Positions 43,224 to 54,133 of a DNA stretch of 64,000 nucleotides are shown piece by piece. This DNA is from Raffaelea ambrosiae (lineage: Eukaryota > Ascomycota > Sordariomycetes > Ophiostomatales > Ophiostomataceae), in NCBI GenBank assembly GCA_002778195.1, contig PCDI01000008.1, positions 62,001 to 126,000 of the forward strand. The letters are read 5' to 3'. The notes under the pieces are model-generated. The model was not told the origin of the DNA. It did no database searches and saw only the letters and a program-made list of their open reading frames with translations. Numbering within the stretch: the first letter of the stretch is position 1; each line of letters opens with the position of its first letter. Made by a program: the position numbers and the translations under genes.

Positions 43224-44038
43224 ATGCCCGCGTACCACCCGCCTCAGGCGTCCACAGACGAGCACGGGCTGTGCGATGCCTGCGCAGGCCTGTTCATGTT
43301 TAGCCAAAACCGGCCATGGCGCAAAGAAGGGCAAGCCTTCTACTACGATCACCTCTCCCGTGACGAATTGCCAGAGCGGCTGGCTTTACCAGGTGACCGT
43401 GGACCGCGAGCACGAAGACAGCCGGCTGGTGGCCGGCATGATCGGCGTGCCTCCGCGGGTGTGTGACGTCGGCGATCGGCTACGTTTCTTCCAGCTCCTC
43501 CTTCTCCGTACGGTCGGCCGCCTGGGCCACCGGCACCGACCATCCAGGCGCCGAAGGCATCCTTCGCCTATGCTGCAAGACCGATCCCGTCGCCGACCTG
43601 AAACAACGCAAACACCTCGACACGACCCGCCTGTCTGTCCAATGGGACCAGAGGCCGCGGCGGGGGGCGAGGCGGCGACGAGCAGCCTGGAGGGTGGCCG
43701 TGGCGGACCTGCTGGCGCGGGTCCGCGCGTTGGGCGGCGGCCAGACTTTGCAGGAAGGCCAGCTGCCGATTCTGACCGGCGCCGGTGCACGGCTGCTCCT
43801 GCTGTCCGAAAGGAAAGCGCTCATGATTGTGCCGGATGGCGGGCTCCGTGCGTGGGACGATGACACGGCTGGGCGCGGAAGCGGTGGCGGCAGCGACCGG
43901 ATTGTGCAAAGTGGGGATGCGCCTCCCGCCGACGCCGAGGAAGATGCGCGAATCTGGCGACGGATCGCACACGTGCGCGCGCACAATGCGTTCGCCTGGA
44001 CCGGCTCGCAGCCGTTCGCATACATTCTGCTGGGATGA
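43224..44038 (+). pseudogene. Possible decayed gene (Cys-rich start, multiple frames)
   Basis: ATG 43224 opens DEHGLCDACAGLF, later FYYDHLSRDELP. The plausible continuation CQSGWLYQVTVDREHEDSR lies in a second frame and further protein-like text in a third (ending at 44036-44038). The beginning resembles the Cys-pair start of some HET-type or Cys-rich regulatory proteins, but I cannot identify it. Frames change without splice sites, so a broken gene is possible; high GC could also create such ORFs by chance. Confidence 0.2.
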
Positions 44039-44324
44039 CGCCTCGACCACGTCTCTCTTTTCACGAGGCTCTCCTTTGCACAGGGCGACTCAATAAACCT
44101 ATGGTGGTATCGACTAGAGAGTAAGAACGACTGGAAGAAAAAAAGGGTTTCAACTGCTACAGATGCAAAACCGAAATTCGTTCCTGCAGCCGTGCCGGAT
44201 GCCGAGCAGCCTCCCCCCCACACCCCATCCACGACCATGTCATTCGTACTAGCCAGATTCCTCACAACCTCGTTGTGGACATGGATAGTGAAAAAATAAA
44301 AAGTCCACCCCCCCCCCCTCTCAC

Positions 44325-46559
44325 CTAAATGATAAACAGCCCCGTCGACTGCCGCATGGCGTCCAGCACGTCCACCCTCCGCCCCTCGCGCGTCTGCTTG
44401 TGGATCATGTACTGCAGCAGGGCCCGCGTCTTGGCCAGGTTGACGCCCCACAGCTCGGCGTCCGCCAGCGTCCGCACCACCCAGTCCTGGTACGCCGGAT
44501 CGGCCGTCTCGGAGCCGGCCAGGAACAGGATCCGCGACCACACGTTCTGCGGCGACGGCGGCCGCATCCGGCACACCCACGACGAGATGCGCAGGATCCG
44601 CGCGGCGGCCTCGTCGGCTGGCAGCAGCGTAGACGGCATGGCACGGGCCACGGCACCGTCCGCCGGCAGCACCTGGTGGAAGCTGATGATGACGCTGTAG
44701 CAGGCCGACAGCAGCAGCAGATCGTTGAAGAGATCGGTCGAGAGGGTCTGGGGGCAGTGCTGGAGCGCGGCCCGCGACGGCGACACGACGGCCGCGAGCA
44801 GGGCGGCCACCGACGGGCGGCGCTCCAGGCGCTGCTGGACCGCGTACAGATCGGACTGCAGGGCCAGCCAGATGGACACGGGGGCCGTGGTGCCCAGGTG
44901 GCTGCGCTGGTGCAGCTGGGCAATGCGGCTGTCGATGACGTCGAACTGCAGCGTCAGCTGCAGACAAGACTGGAGGTCGTAGGGCGCGGCGGCAGACGAG
45001 GCGCCGGCGCCGGCGGTCGCCGGATGCGCCATTGCCGTCGCTGTCCGCCGGCTGGACACCGCGGCTGCGGGCTCTCCCCCCGCAAAGGCCTCGCCGAGGA
45101 AGTCGTTCTCCAGACAAAACAGCTCCAGGTTCTGCAGCAGCCGCCCCGAGCCGCCCACCCACGTGGCCCGCGCATCGTACGTGCCCAGCCAGATCAGCAC
45201 GCGCGCGCCAATGTAGCCCAGCCGGACGACGTGGCCGCCGGCCTTGTTGTGGCGCCGGTGGGCGTCGACCAGGTCGGCGGTGAACTCGAGGTGGCGGCAG
45301 AAGGCGTCGACGCCGCGGGCGGCCAGCAGCTCGAACTGCAGGGCAAACCAGATGGTGGCCAGGGACCGCTCAAAGTGGTGGGCCACGTTCTGGTCCTGGT
45401 GCAGCAAGGACACGGCCTGGTCGTAGCGGCGGTCGGCGCGGCTGACGACGTCGGGCAGCGAGCGGGTCTGGCCGAGGTGCAGGCCGGTCCAGGCCATGAT
45501 GGCGCTGTAGAGCGGCGCGTAGAAGAGGGCCATGTTGCTGAAGATCTGCGTGTAGATGTTCATGTTCTCGTCGCCCGAGCCGCGGATGCGGTTGTACTGC
45601 GACATGACGTTGAGGTAGTGCTGGATGAGGACGTGGTCCTCGGCCGGGATGATCACCGCAGGACTGTCCGGGGGGGCAGAACCAAGACCAGCCGGCATGG
45701 GAGCCGTGTGCACCGCGGGTGGGACCGGGACGGAGTCGGACACGGAGGCCGGAACGCAGGCCGGAGTCGGAGCTGCCGCGGCCGGTGTCTCGGCGTCGGC
45801 TGCGTCTTCCGACACCGAATCCGAGTCCTCGGCAGACGTCTCGGGTTCTGCTCCCTGTGAGAAGGACAGCCACGAGTCATCGAGAAGGTCAAAGTTCATA
45901 TTCAGGTCGAAAAAGGCGGGCACGCTGCCCGTGGACGTCTGGCCATCCGGGACTGTCGGCACTGTGGGCAGATCCCCAGAACTGGCAGCTGCTGGTTGCG
46001 CTTGGCCCTGGCTCTGCGGTCGTATACCACGGTGTTGTGGCGGCCGTGTCTCTCTGGTGATCTGTGGAGAGTAGCCGTGCGGCGTGCTCGTGTCCGGGGT
46101 CATGGGTATGCCGACCATCGTGTTCTCCAGCGCGCCAGGTGTGGTCCCGGCTCTCCGCGAGTCGGGGCTGTCCGTGTCGCTCCCCTCGCGGCATTGAGTG
46201 TGCCGAGACATGCCTGTGTTTTCAGGATTCTCGGCATTCGCATGGCTTTCATGGCTGGGATGGGCAAGCCGGCGACTGTTGTCTATGGAAAGTCGCTGCC
46301 TCTTTGTGTATGGCGACTGCACAAAGCGCACACGGAACCGGGCTGATTCGGCCGTGACATCGCCGGTGCCGGGCAAAAACACGCAGTCCAGCTGCAGGCG
46401 GTGGCAGGCTCCGCACACGGGCTTGTGCTCGTCGCAGCGGACCTTTCGTCGACGGCACGACTGACAGCCTGGAGGGTCGGTCAGCACTTGGATGAGCCCG
46501 GGGGGGGGGGGGCCACGTTTCCACATACCGGACTTGGATCGGGACGTGCGGACCGGCAT
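44325..46559 (-). CDS. Zn2Cys6 fungal transcription factor, 724 aa, two exons
   Basis: Exon 1 (46559-46529) encodes MPVRTSRSKS plus one base. A 60-nt intron (GTATGT, a C run, GTGCTGACC branch, TCCAG) precedes exon 2 (46468-44325). Splicing brings the basic start directly onto the zinc cluster CQSCRRRKVRC then CGACHRLQLDC (CX2CX6CX6CX2CX6C, residues 12-39). Reading through the intron would still be open, so an unspliced product with an insert is conceivable. A long Ser/Pro/Thr/Glu-rich linker reaches about residue 290. The fungal-specific regulatory domain follows (MNIYTQIFSNMALFYAPLYS, HFERSLATIWFALQFELLAA). This C-terminal arrangement with two predicted helical blocks is common in Fungal_trans_2 regulators. 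Divergent from an allantoate-permease-type MFS across 689 bp, so the transporter is a plausible target. Confidence 0.88.
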   Translation of the reverse strand: MPVRTSRSKSGMWKRGPPPPGLIQVLTDPPGCQSCRRRKVRCDEHKPVCGACHRLQLDCVFLPGTGDVTAESARFRVRFVQSPYTKRQRLSIDNSRRLAHPSHESHANAENPENTGMSRHTQCREGSDTDSPDSRRAGTTPGALENTMVGIPMTPDTSTPHGYSPQITRETRPPQHRGIRPQSQGQAQPAAASSGDLPTVPTVPDGQTSTGSVPAFFDLNMNFDLLDDSWLSFSQGAEPETSAEDSDSVSEDAADAETPAAAAPTPACVPASVSDSVPVPPAVHTAPMPAGLGSAPPDSPAVIIPAEDHVLIQHYLNVMSQYNRIRGSGDENMNIYTQIFSNMALFYAPLYSAIMAWTGLHLGQTRSLPDVVSRADRRYDQAVSLLHQDQNVAHHFERSLATIWFALQFELLAARGVDAFCRHLEFTADLVDAHRRHNKAGGHVVRLGYIGARVLIWLGTYDARATWVGGSGRLLQNLELFCLENDFLGEAFAGGEPAAAVSSRRTATAMAHPATAGAGASSAAAPYDLQSCLQLTLQFDVIDSRIAQLHQRSHLGTTAPVSIWLALQSDLYAVQQRLERRPSVAALLAAVVSPSRAALQHCPQTLSTDLFNDLLLLSACYSVIISFHQVLPADGAVARAMPSTLLPADEAAARILRISSWVCRMRPPSPQNVWSRILFLAGSETADPAYQDWVVRTLADAELWGVNLAKTRALLQYMIHKQTREGRRVDVLDAMRQSTGLFII

Positions 46560-47248
46560 GGCAGTGGCGCACGCTCTGTTCGGCGCTGCGTGAATCTGGT
46601 GTCGTAGGCTGAGCTGACAGCAATGTGAACTTTGCCGGACGGGACCATCCAGACGAAGACGTCACGCGACCCGCTTGCCTTTCCTGCCAGCAGTGTTTGC
46701 TGGGGTTTGTCTGTATCTGGGGAAGTCACGATGCATCGCATAGTGGTTTCCTGATTTGGACAGACACCATTGGCTATCAATTGCGGGCCCCCAAAAGTTT
46801 TGCGTATCTCGACAGACGCTAATCCAGACAAGGAAATCATCTCGGATGAACGACATCGTTCATGTCACCCATTGCCTGGGTCCTCTTTCAATTACTTTTT
46901 CTACCCGCTTAACCCACAGCCAGCAACACGCCAAAACGTCTCCCAGTACCCTGGACGGCTCATATGAACGAGTGGAGCCGATGCTGATAAGCAGAAATCA
47001 AAAGATTCGCCCGGGCTGCTCGAGTCGTCTTTCTGGATGACTGCCACCCGTCGCCTCTCCTGGCCTCTCTTGCCGTTATCTCTTTTCTTTTTATTGTCTG
47101 CTTCTCCCTCCAAGTCTGCTACTTGCCATTGACTTTCGAGAATGCGAACTGTTGCACGCGTTGCCCATCCGCAATAATTCTCGTCTCTGCTACGACCACC
47201 ACCCCCCGTACTCGACCATCCCCACTGTCATCCCCGCCGACAGACAGC
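46560..47248. promoter_or_regulatory. Shared divergent promoter, Zn2Cys6 regulator / MFS permease
   Basis: 689 bp separate the two start codons. The right part is a pyrimidine-rich leader of the MFS gene. I found no unambiguous paired CGG/CCG site by eye. Confidence 0.5.
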
Positions 47249-48949
47249 ATGACTGAGAAAGAGAGGGACATCGAGGTGGCTCCGGCCGTCACCACCGAGC
47301 CAGTGGCGGAGAACAGCCACATGGACGGCGTCGACCAGGCATATGTGTTTGCCAAGGAGAACCACGCGGAGCCGCTGAGCGAGGCTGAGAACAAGCGCAT
47401 CCGGCGCAAGATCGACCTGCATCTGATCCCCGTGGTAAGGACCCCCCCCCGTTGGAGTGAACGGACGTCAGGCAAGCAGCGTTAACACACCAGCAGATGC
47501 TTATTACATATACGTTGAACTTCATGGACAAAAACGCCATGTCGTACTCGGCCAACTTTGGCTTGACCGAAGACAATGTGCGTCCACCCCCTTTTTCCCG
47601 GGCCATTGGAGTTGGCCATCGCTAACCTGTGGCAGCACCTCCATGGCAACCAGTACAGCTGGGCGTCTGGCTCGGTTTTTTACCTCGGTACGGGGAACGC
47701 TATTCTATTTTTACCGAGCACGCAGGCCCGCTAACAAAACACAGCCTACATGGTCTCGCAGCCTTTTGTGGCCCGTCTGATTGTCCGCTTTCCCATTGGC
47801 CGCTTTGTCGCGTGTGCCGTCATTCTCTGGGGTGCCGTGCTGATGACCATGGCGGCCCCACGCTCGTTTGCCGGTTTGATGACCGTGCGGGCCATCCTGG
47901 GCTGCCTGGAGTCCTGCATCAACCCTGCGTTCATGGTCATGTCGGCCATGTGGTGGACCCGCGACGAGCAGCCGCTGCGCATCACGTTCTGGTACCTGGG
48001 CAACTCGATCGGCCAGGTCTTTGGCGGCCTGTTGGGCTACGGCATCGCGCACATCCACAACAGCACCGTGCCGGACTGGTCTTGGTTTTTTATCATTTTC
48101 GGGGCCATCACCATCGTCTTTGGCAGCTTCCTCCTCTTCTTTTTGCCCGACTCGCCCATGACGGCGCGCTGGCTGAGCGAGTCGGAGCGCGCCATGGCGG
48201 TGGAGCGCGTGCGCTCCAACCGCACCACGATTGAGAGCCACACGTGGAAGTGGTCGCAGTTTGTCGAGGCGCTGACGGACGTGCAGAACTGGGTGCTCGT
48301 GGCGACGGCGTTTCTGGACGACATCCCGGCCGGCGGCGTGGCGTCGTTTGGCAGCATCGTGGTCAAGGGCTTCGGCTTCAGCAAGCTGTACTCGACGCTG
48401 CTGCTGTGTCCGCTGGGCATCATCCAGGCCATCTGCCTGCTCTTTGGCGGCTTCATGACGACGCGCTTCCACAACATCCGGCTGTGGCTGGTCGTGGGCT
48501 GCCAGGTGCCCGCCCTGATCGGCGCCGTGCTGCTGTACACGCTGCCGCGGTCGAACCAGAACGGCCTGCTGGGCTCGTACTACATTGTGCAGACGCACGG
48601 CATCGTGGGCACGCTGACCATGTCGCTGGTGTCGAGCAATTTTGCCGGCTACACCAAGAAGGCGACGGCCGGGTCCATGATGTACGTGGCCTTCTGCGTG
48701 GGCCAGGTCGTGGCGCCCCAGCTCTTCTTGACCAACGAGGCGCCCGTCTACGCCACGGCCTTCCGGGCGGCGTTCGTCTGCTTCGGGCTCAACATTGTGC
48801 TGTGCGCTCTGCTGCGCTTCTATCTGGCCTGGGAGAACAAGCGCCGCGACCGGCTGGCCGCCTCGGAGCCTGTACCGACCGAGGCGGGCGATGAGTTCCT
48901 GGACCTGACAGACAAGCAGCAGAGACGGGTGTTCCGTTATGTTATGTAA
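47249..48949 (+). CDS. MFS permease of the allantoate/DAL5 (ACS) family, 507 aa, four exons
   Basis: Exons 47249-47434, 47497-47577, 47636-47687 and 47745-48949; three introns of 57-62 nt with CTAAC or TAACAC branch regions. Joins give LHLIPVMLITYTLNFMDKN, FGLTEDNHLHGNQYSW and FYLAYMVSQPF. The start DLHLIPV...LNFMDKNAMSYSA is the hallmark of the anion:cation symporter branch (allantoate, nicotinate, pantothenate, thiamine and peptide permeases). About 12 TM segments follow, with WWTRDEQPLRITFWY between TMs 4 and 5 and a conserved AGYTKKATAGSM loop. It should be a plasma-membrane proton symporter for a small carboxylate or ureide. Substrate unknown. Confidence 0.9.
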
Positions 48950-49426
48950 ATAGAATTATGCAACGAGGAGAGAATATGGGGTGACTGCTTGGGAGTTTGT
49001 TAGGGGCCTTGCTGAGAATTGAGCACCAGAGCACGAGATGAGATAATATCTAAATTAATAGAGTCATCCGCTGCTTGACTTGACCAAACCATACCAGGAC
49101 AGGGAAACCTGTTGTCACCGCCTCCGGCCAAGTTCCCCATAGTATGCGTGACCGTTATCTTGGGGTCACATAATACTGCGGACAAATCGTAGTCGCCCGA
49201 CTAAAACCCCAAACAAAAAAAAGGCTTGTCTGGCTGGACCCACGCCTCAGGCCATGCAAAGAGCCGACCAATTTCCCAATCGGGAATTGTTTAAGCGAGG
49301 TTCACGGCCAGTAGCAGGATAAGCGTGCATCCCACAACGACCTGTGAGGAGATAGGAAGTGAAAAAGCAGGAAAGAGAAAGTCAGTGAGGAGAGAGGGAC
49401 GAAGGCTAAACGAATTACTCGGAACA
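48950..49426. promoter_or_regulatory. Intergenic region before the CE9-type gene
   Basis: MFS 3' UTR and promoter of the amidohydrolase; purine-rich close to the start codon. No gene seen. Confidence 0.45.
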
Positions 49427-52400
49427 ATGGACAAGCACATGCTGCCACACCCTCTGGCTGCTGCGTCGCGGCAGCCCCGACAACGACGACGCCTACAGGG
49501 GCTGGCCGTCCTCCTGCGGAACAAGGATACGCAGTTGTGGACATGCAGTTTGCTGGTGATGGTGGCCACGGCCCTGTTTCTCGCCTGCCAGTGGTTGGCG
49601 GGGGGCATCTGGTTCCCGTTGGGGACGACAACGGCCGCCGCCGGCACCGGTTGGACATCGCCGTTGCCGCCCGAGGAGCTGGCCTTTGGCCGCGCCCAGT
49701 GCGCACTGAACGAACAGCATCCCACCGTGGACTACACTCTGGCAGCACGGCGACTGGCTCAACTGACCCAGCGGCCGCGGACAGGGAAACGCGTGGTGCT
49801 GCGGAATGCGACGCTGGTGGACGGCGACGGCACGACGACGCCGGGGTGCACCGTGGCCATGCAGGACGGCATCTTTGTGCGTGTCGTTTGCGGGCCAGAC
49901 GAGACGGCGAAGGTGACGGTGATGGAGGCCGAGGCCGAGGCCGAGACGGAAGCCGAGACCGTCATCGACCTGCACGGCCGCATCGTCACGCCCGGCCTCG
50001 TGGACCCGCACTCGCACGTGGGCGTGCGCGAGACGCCCCAGCTGTGGGCCACCGAGGACGTGACGGAGGTGTCGTCGCCGGTGACGCCGTGGGCGCGCGC
50101 CGTGGACGGGCTCAAGCCGCAGGACCAGGCCATTCGCGTGATCGCCAGCGGCGGGGTCACGACGGCGCTGGTGCTGACGGGAGCCAAGAACATGATCTCG
50201 GGCGAGGGCGCGGCCATCAAGATGCGCGCGGACACGCTGGCCCTGCCGGAGCTGCTGCTGAACATGACGGACGGCACGGGCACGCCGGACAAGCCGCAGA
50301 GACACCTCAAGATGGCCATGGGCGAGAACCAGAAGCGGCAGTTCCAGGGGACGGCGTCGGGGCCGGCCACGCGGCTGGGCGAGTCGTTCTGGTTCCGCAC
50401 CGCCTACGCCGAGGCCGCCACGATCCTCCGGGCGCAAGACCGGTGGTGTGCGCATCCCGACCACGCGACGGATCCCTATCCCTCGTCGCTCCAGTGGCAG
50501 ACGCTGGTGGACGTCCTGCGCGGCGACGTGCGCGTCCACGTGCACGGCTACGAGCCCGAGGACATCTGGGCCATGCTGGACCACGCCGACGAGGCCGGCT
50601 TCCGCATCGCCGCCTGGCACCACGCGCTGCACGCCGACAGCTCGACGCGCCTGCTCGACGAGCTCGCCCGCCGCCACATTGCCGTCGTCGGCTTCGCCGA
50701 CTCGTGGGGCGACAAGCGCGAGCTCTACCACGTCAGCTCGCAGCTGCCCAAGCACGTGGCCGAGCACGGCGGCGTGCCCTTTTTGCTCACGCGCGACCAC
50801 CCGGCCGTGCACGGGCAGTTCCTCGTGTACGAGGCCCAGATTGCGCACCACTTTGGCCTGGCCGCCGCCCAGGCCGTGGCCGCCGTCATCGGCGAGCCGG
50901 CCCGGCTGCTGGGGCTCGACAACCGCCTCGGCTTTGTGCGGCCCGGCTACGACGCCGACCTCGTCGTCTGGGACCGGCATCCGCTGCGCGTCGGCGCCGT
51001 GCCGCTCGCGGTCTTCATCGACGGCCGCAGCACCGTCCGTGCGTCCGACGCCCGGTGGCAGCAGTCGCTCGAGCCGGCGTACGCCGGATCCGCACCGCCC
51101 TCGCGCATCGACCGTCCGGGTCCGGCACCCCGTCCGGCATCCCGTCCGGCATCCCGTCCGGCGGCCCGCCCCGGCTGCCAAAAGGGCCAGTCCGACCTCG
51201 TTCTCCACGGCATCCGCACCAGCTTTGTCGGCAGCGACGGCCTGCGCGCCGATGCCGCCATCGAGGGCCGCAACGTGACCGTTGTCGTGCGCCGCGGCCG
51301 CGTGGTGTGCGTGGGCGGCGGCGACGGCTGCGAGGCGGAGGCGGAGGCGCTCCTGGCCGACACCACGGCGTCGGCCAGTGTCGTCCACCTGCACGAGGGC
51401 TACGTGCTGCCGGGGCTGACCGTGGTCAACAAGCAGCACGGCCTGATCGAGATGGTGCAGGAGCCGTCGACGACGGACGGCGCCGGGTCGGGCGACGACT
51501 GGGAGCACCCGGTGGCGGCCGCGCACGGGATCAAGTTTGACGGCATGCATCTGGCCCGGGCCCACCGCGCCGGCGTCACGCGCGTGGTGACGCCGCCCAT
51601 CAGCACCGGCTTCTTCCACGGCCTCAGCGCGCGGTTCCGCGCCGGCGCAACGAGTGGTGAGTGCGGTGTCCGTATCCAGGGAACCATTGTTGTCGTCTCC
51701 AATTCTGACCCGCAGTCCTCGACGACGGCGCCGTGTCCGAGTCCGAAGTGGCTCTCCACTTTACCATTGGCCATGCCGGCAAGAGTGAGTCTCTTTTGTG
51801 TCCGATCCGCTTTTCCGAGGTGCCCTTGCTCACCGTCTAGCCACCCGGACACCCTCCATCTCGTCCCAGATCGGCGCCCTGTACGACCTGCTTCTGAACA
51901 AGGACACTTCGACCTCGCCCCATCCCGTGTTTGCTGCTGCCGCCAACGGCGACCTCCCCGTCGTCCTCCACACCCAGAACAAGGACGTCATCGCCCACGC
52001 CATCGCCCTCAAGCGGGCCGCCTCCACCCGCGGCCGAAGCCTCCGTATTGTGATTATGGGCGGCGCCGAGGCCCACCTGCTCGCGCCTGAGCTCGCCCGC
52101 GCCGACATCCCCGTCCTTGTCGCCCCCTTCTGGGGCTGCGAGCCCCTCTTCTGGGATGCCCGGAACTGTCTGCCGGGGCCCCCGCTGGTCGACGCGCTGG
52201 GCCCGCAGGTGCTGCTGGAGGCTGGCGTCACAGTCGGCGTGGCCAGCTGGGACGACGCCAACAACCACCTGCGGAACAGTCTGTGGGAGGCGTCGTGGGT
52301 GGCCGGCCAGAAGAATGCGAGTGCAGCCCTGGATCTGGTGTCGCGCAATGTGGAGCGGGCGCTGGGCTTGCCGCCGACGGGTGACGTGGTGGTGTACGAG

Positions 52401-52490
52401 GGAAGTCCGTTTGAGTTTGGGGCGCGGCTGGTGCTGACTCTTGAGGAAGGCCGAGTGCAGACCTGCTATCCGGATCCCGACGAGGAGTGA
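49427..52490 (+). CDS. Membrane-anchored CE9-type amidohydrolase with duplicated domain, 982 aa, three exons
   Basis: Exons 49427-51656, 51716-51784 and 51841-52490; introns of 59 nt (GTGAGT...TTCTGACC...CGCAG) and 56 nt (GTGAGT...TCTAG). The ATG 49427 is the first in frame. A basic start and one TM helix (about 37-60, WTCSLLVMVATALFLACQWL) give a signal anchor. The amidohydrolase part has NATLVDGDG, then RIVTPGLVDPHSHVGVRE with metal ligands His195 and His197, WHHALHADS and LLTRDHPAVHG. A second amidohydrolase-like start follows at about 590 (DLVLHGIRTSFV... GYVLPGLTVVNKQHG) in which the HxH pair is lost. Fungal relatives are annotated as imidazolonepropionase-like or carbohydrate esterase family 9; real substrates are unknown. 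A Pro/Ala/Ser repeat (RPASRPASRPAARP) links the halves. Confidence 0.85.
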
Positions 52491-52948
52491 ACAGTCAGAA
52501 GAGAAAAGGAGATGAAGGGGAACTCAAGAGTCGTAATAAAAGAGATTCCGTAGAAGTACAAGTAGAGATAAAGAAAGTACAGCCCAGGGCGTATGGAGAG
52601 AGAGCTGGGAGAACGCAAAACGTCAGGATGTAACTGCTACGGTGGCCAGGACAGGACTAGGGGTAGGCCCCATTTATGTATATAAGTGTAACCCGCGCAA
52701 GTTTTTATGCTGTGAAGAGAGCCCATCAAGACGTATCAACAGGATAGGAGAAGTGTTTAGCGAGTAGTTGTTGCTTTCAAGAGCGTCGTGTATCATTCAA
52801 TTTCATTTAACATCAAAGCAACTTTTCCTACTCTTCGGAACGATTTGTTGTCAAGGTTTGGTTTCATTTCCATGTCCGAAACCGCCTGCCTTGTCCCTCC
52901 TCGCACCTGGTAGTCCCCAAGAGGACAAACATCCCACCTGTAAACAAT
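52491..52948. other. Convergent 3' flank
   Basis: Between the CE9-type gene (+) and the DUF7587-like gene (-). An AATAAAA motif lies near 52535. No gene seen. Confidence 0.5.
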
Positions 52949-53656
52949 TCAATAATGTTCGTAATCTACAATCATCCTGTCCGGGATGCAATCCACCGCA
53001 AGCCACTCTGATTCCTGGCTGATGGAGGTGTCGACGTCCAAGTAGTATCGCAGGTCTGGGGTCGATAGAAAGATCACAGCCGGGTCGTTGGGGTCATGCC
53101 AAGCGGGCAACTCCACGTACTTGGTGCCGTAGTCAATGTCCAACGTCGTGTGGTAAAGGCACTCTGTATCGATCGTGGCCACAAACACGTTGCGGCGGCC
53201 TTGTTTCACATAGAACTCGGCGCGATCGGTGGCATCGTCTACAGGGCAGATGTGGTTGCAGGTGAGTCCTAGGGGAGCATGGAGAGACTTACGAGAGGAA
53301 GAAGGAAAAAAAGAAATGGGAAAGAAAAGAAAAAGAAAAGATCAATATAATGGAGAAGAGGGAATAGAAAGAATAAAAAATAGAGATAGAAAAAGTAAAG
53401 AAGAAAATAACAGAACACAAAACCATCAAACGTGCTCACCCTCGTTATCAAAGACGGAAATAAAGGGCGTGAACGGGGACGAGCGATCGCGCCAGTTCAG
53501 GTGCCGCTCAATCCGACGGCGGCACAGCCAGTTATTCATGCTCGAAGACGCATAGCCGGCCGAATCGAAGCCAGTGTTGGGGTCGTAGATGGTGAAGGAG
53601 CGCTTGTGATGCGCTCGGTAAAAGTACGGTGGCAAATCGGCGCAAGAGGAAGGCAT
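52949..53656 (-). CDS. Small DUF7587-like protein, 168 aa, two exons
   Basis: Exon 1 (53656-53440) and exon 2 (53238-52949) flank a 201-nt intron (GTGAGC...CCTGTAG). The join gives ISVFDNEDDATDRAEFYV. The start PPYFYRAHHKRS, then LNWRDRSSPFTPFISVFDN, VFVATIDT and a later Tyr/Asp-rich part follow the fungal DUF7587 pattern: a small alpha/beta fold of unknown function, often seen as a single-domain protein near ADP-ribosyltransferase-like folds. The intron is longer and more purine-rich than others in this window. The upstream region holds a dense GTGATC/GATCAC cluster that may control it. Function unknown. Confidence 0.7.
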
Positions 53657-53840
53657 TGTGCCGGCTTCGGTGTTGATGGAAAGCGTTTCGCGTAGATAAA
53701 GAGTCTAGAAGTGAAGTCGATATTTGAATCGGTGCACTGTGAGTACCTGGGCTGAAAAAACAAGGTCGAGAGACGAGGAGCAGAAGCATTTTCATACGTG
53801 GCTATTGGGAGCAGAAAAGTGGACCATAGGCCTTTACCAA

Positions 53841-53958
53841 CCAATCACAGGGAAGTATCCTTCCATGACCAGACACCGCGACCATGGATCACTGGTGATC
53901 ACCGTGATCGTGACCAGCGATCACCATGCGGTCACCACAACCGTGATCGGCCACGTGA
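53841..53958. promoter_or_regulatory. Cluster of GATCAC/GTGATC elements with CCAAT and CACGTG
   Basis: Within 118 bp: CCAAT (53841), GATCAC (53887), the perfect palindrome ggtgatcacc (53894-53903), GTGATC (53904), GATCACC (53919), GGTCACC (53930), GTGATC (53943) and CACGTG (53952). It lies 185-300 bp upstream of the DUF7587-like start codon and downstream of the ABC gene. It looks like an array of binding sites for one dimeric factor. Function inferred. Confidence 0.5.
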
Positions 53959-54133
53959 AAGCCTTGCTAACATGCTGTTAGCCACTTCACCAGCCACTAT
54001 TCATAATGAAACCACCAAATGTACAGCGACTTCCTCACTATAGTCTCCTATACGCACCCTACTTATACAAGGAAAGACTTCAAATTTATTCGTATTTTCC
54101 GCTATTTTGTGCTTGCGCGTACCATCCCCCCGT

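Noticed and set aside
30426..52490. A secondary-metabolite biosynthetic cluster
   Set aside because: Transporters, a regulator, an oxidase and a methyltransferase are present, but no PKS, NRPS, terpene synthase or similar core enzyme.
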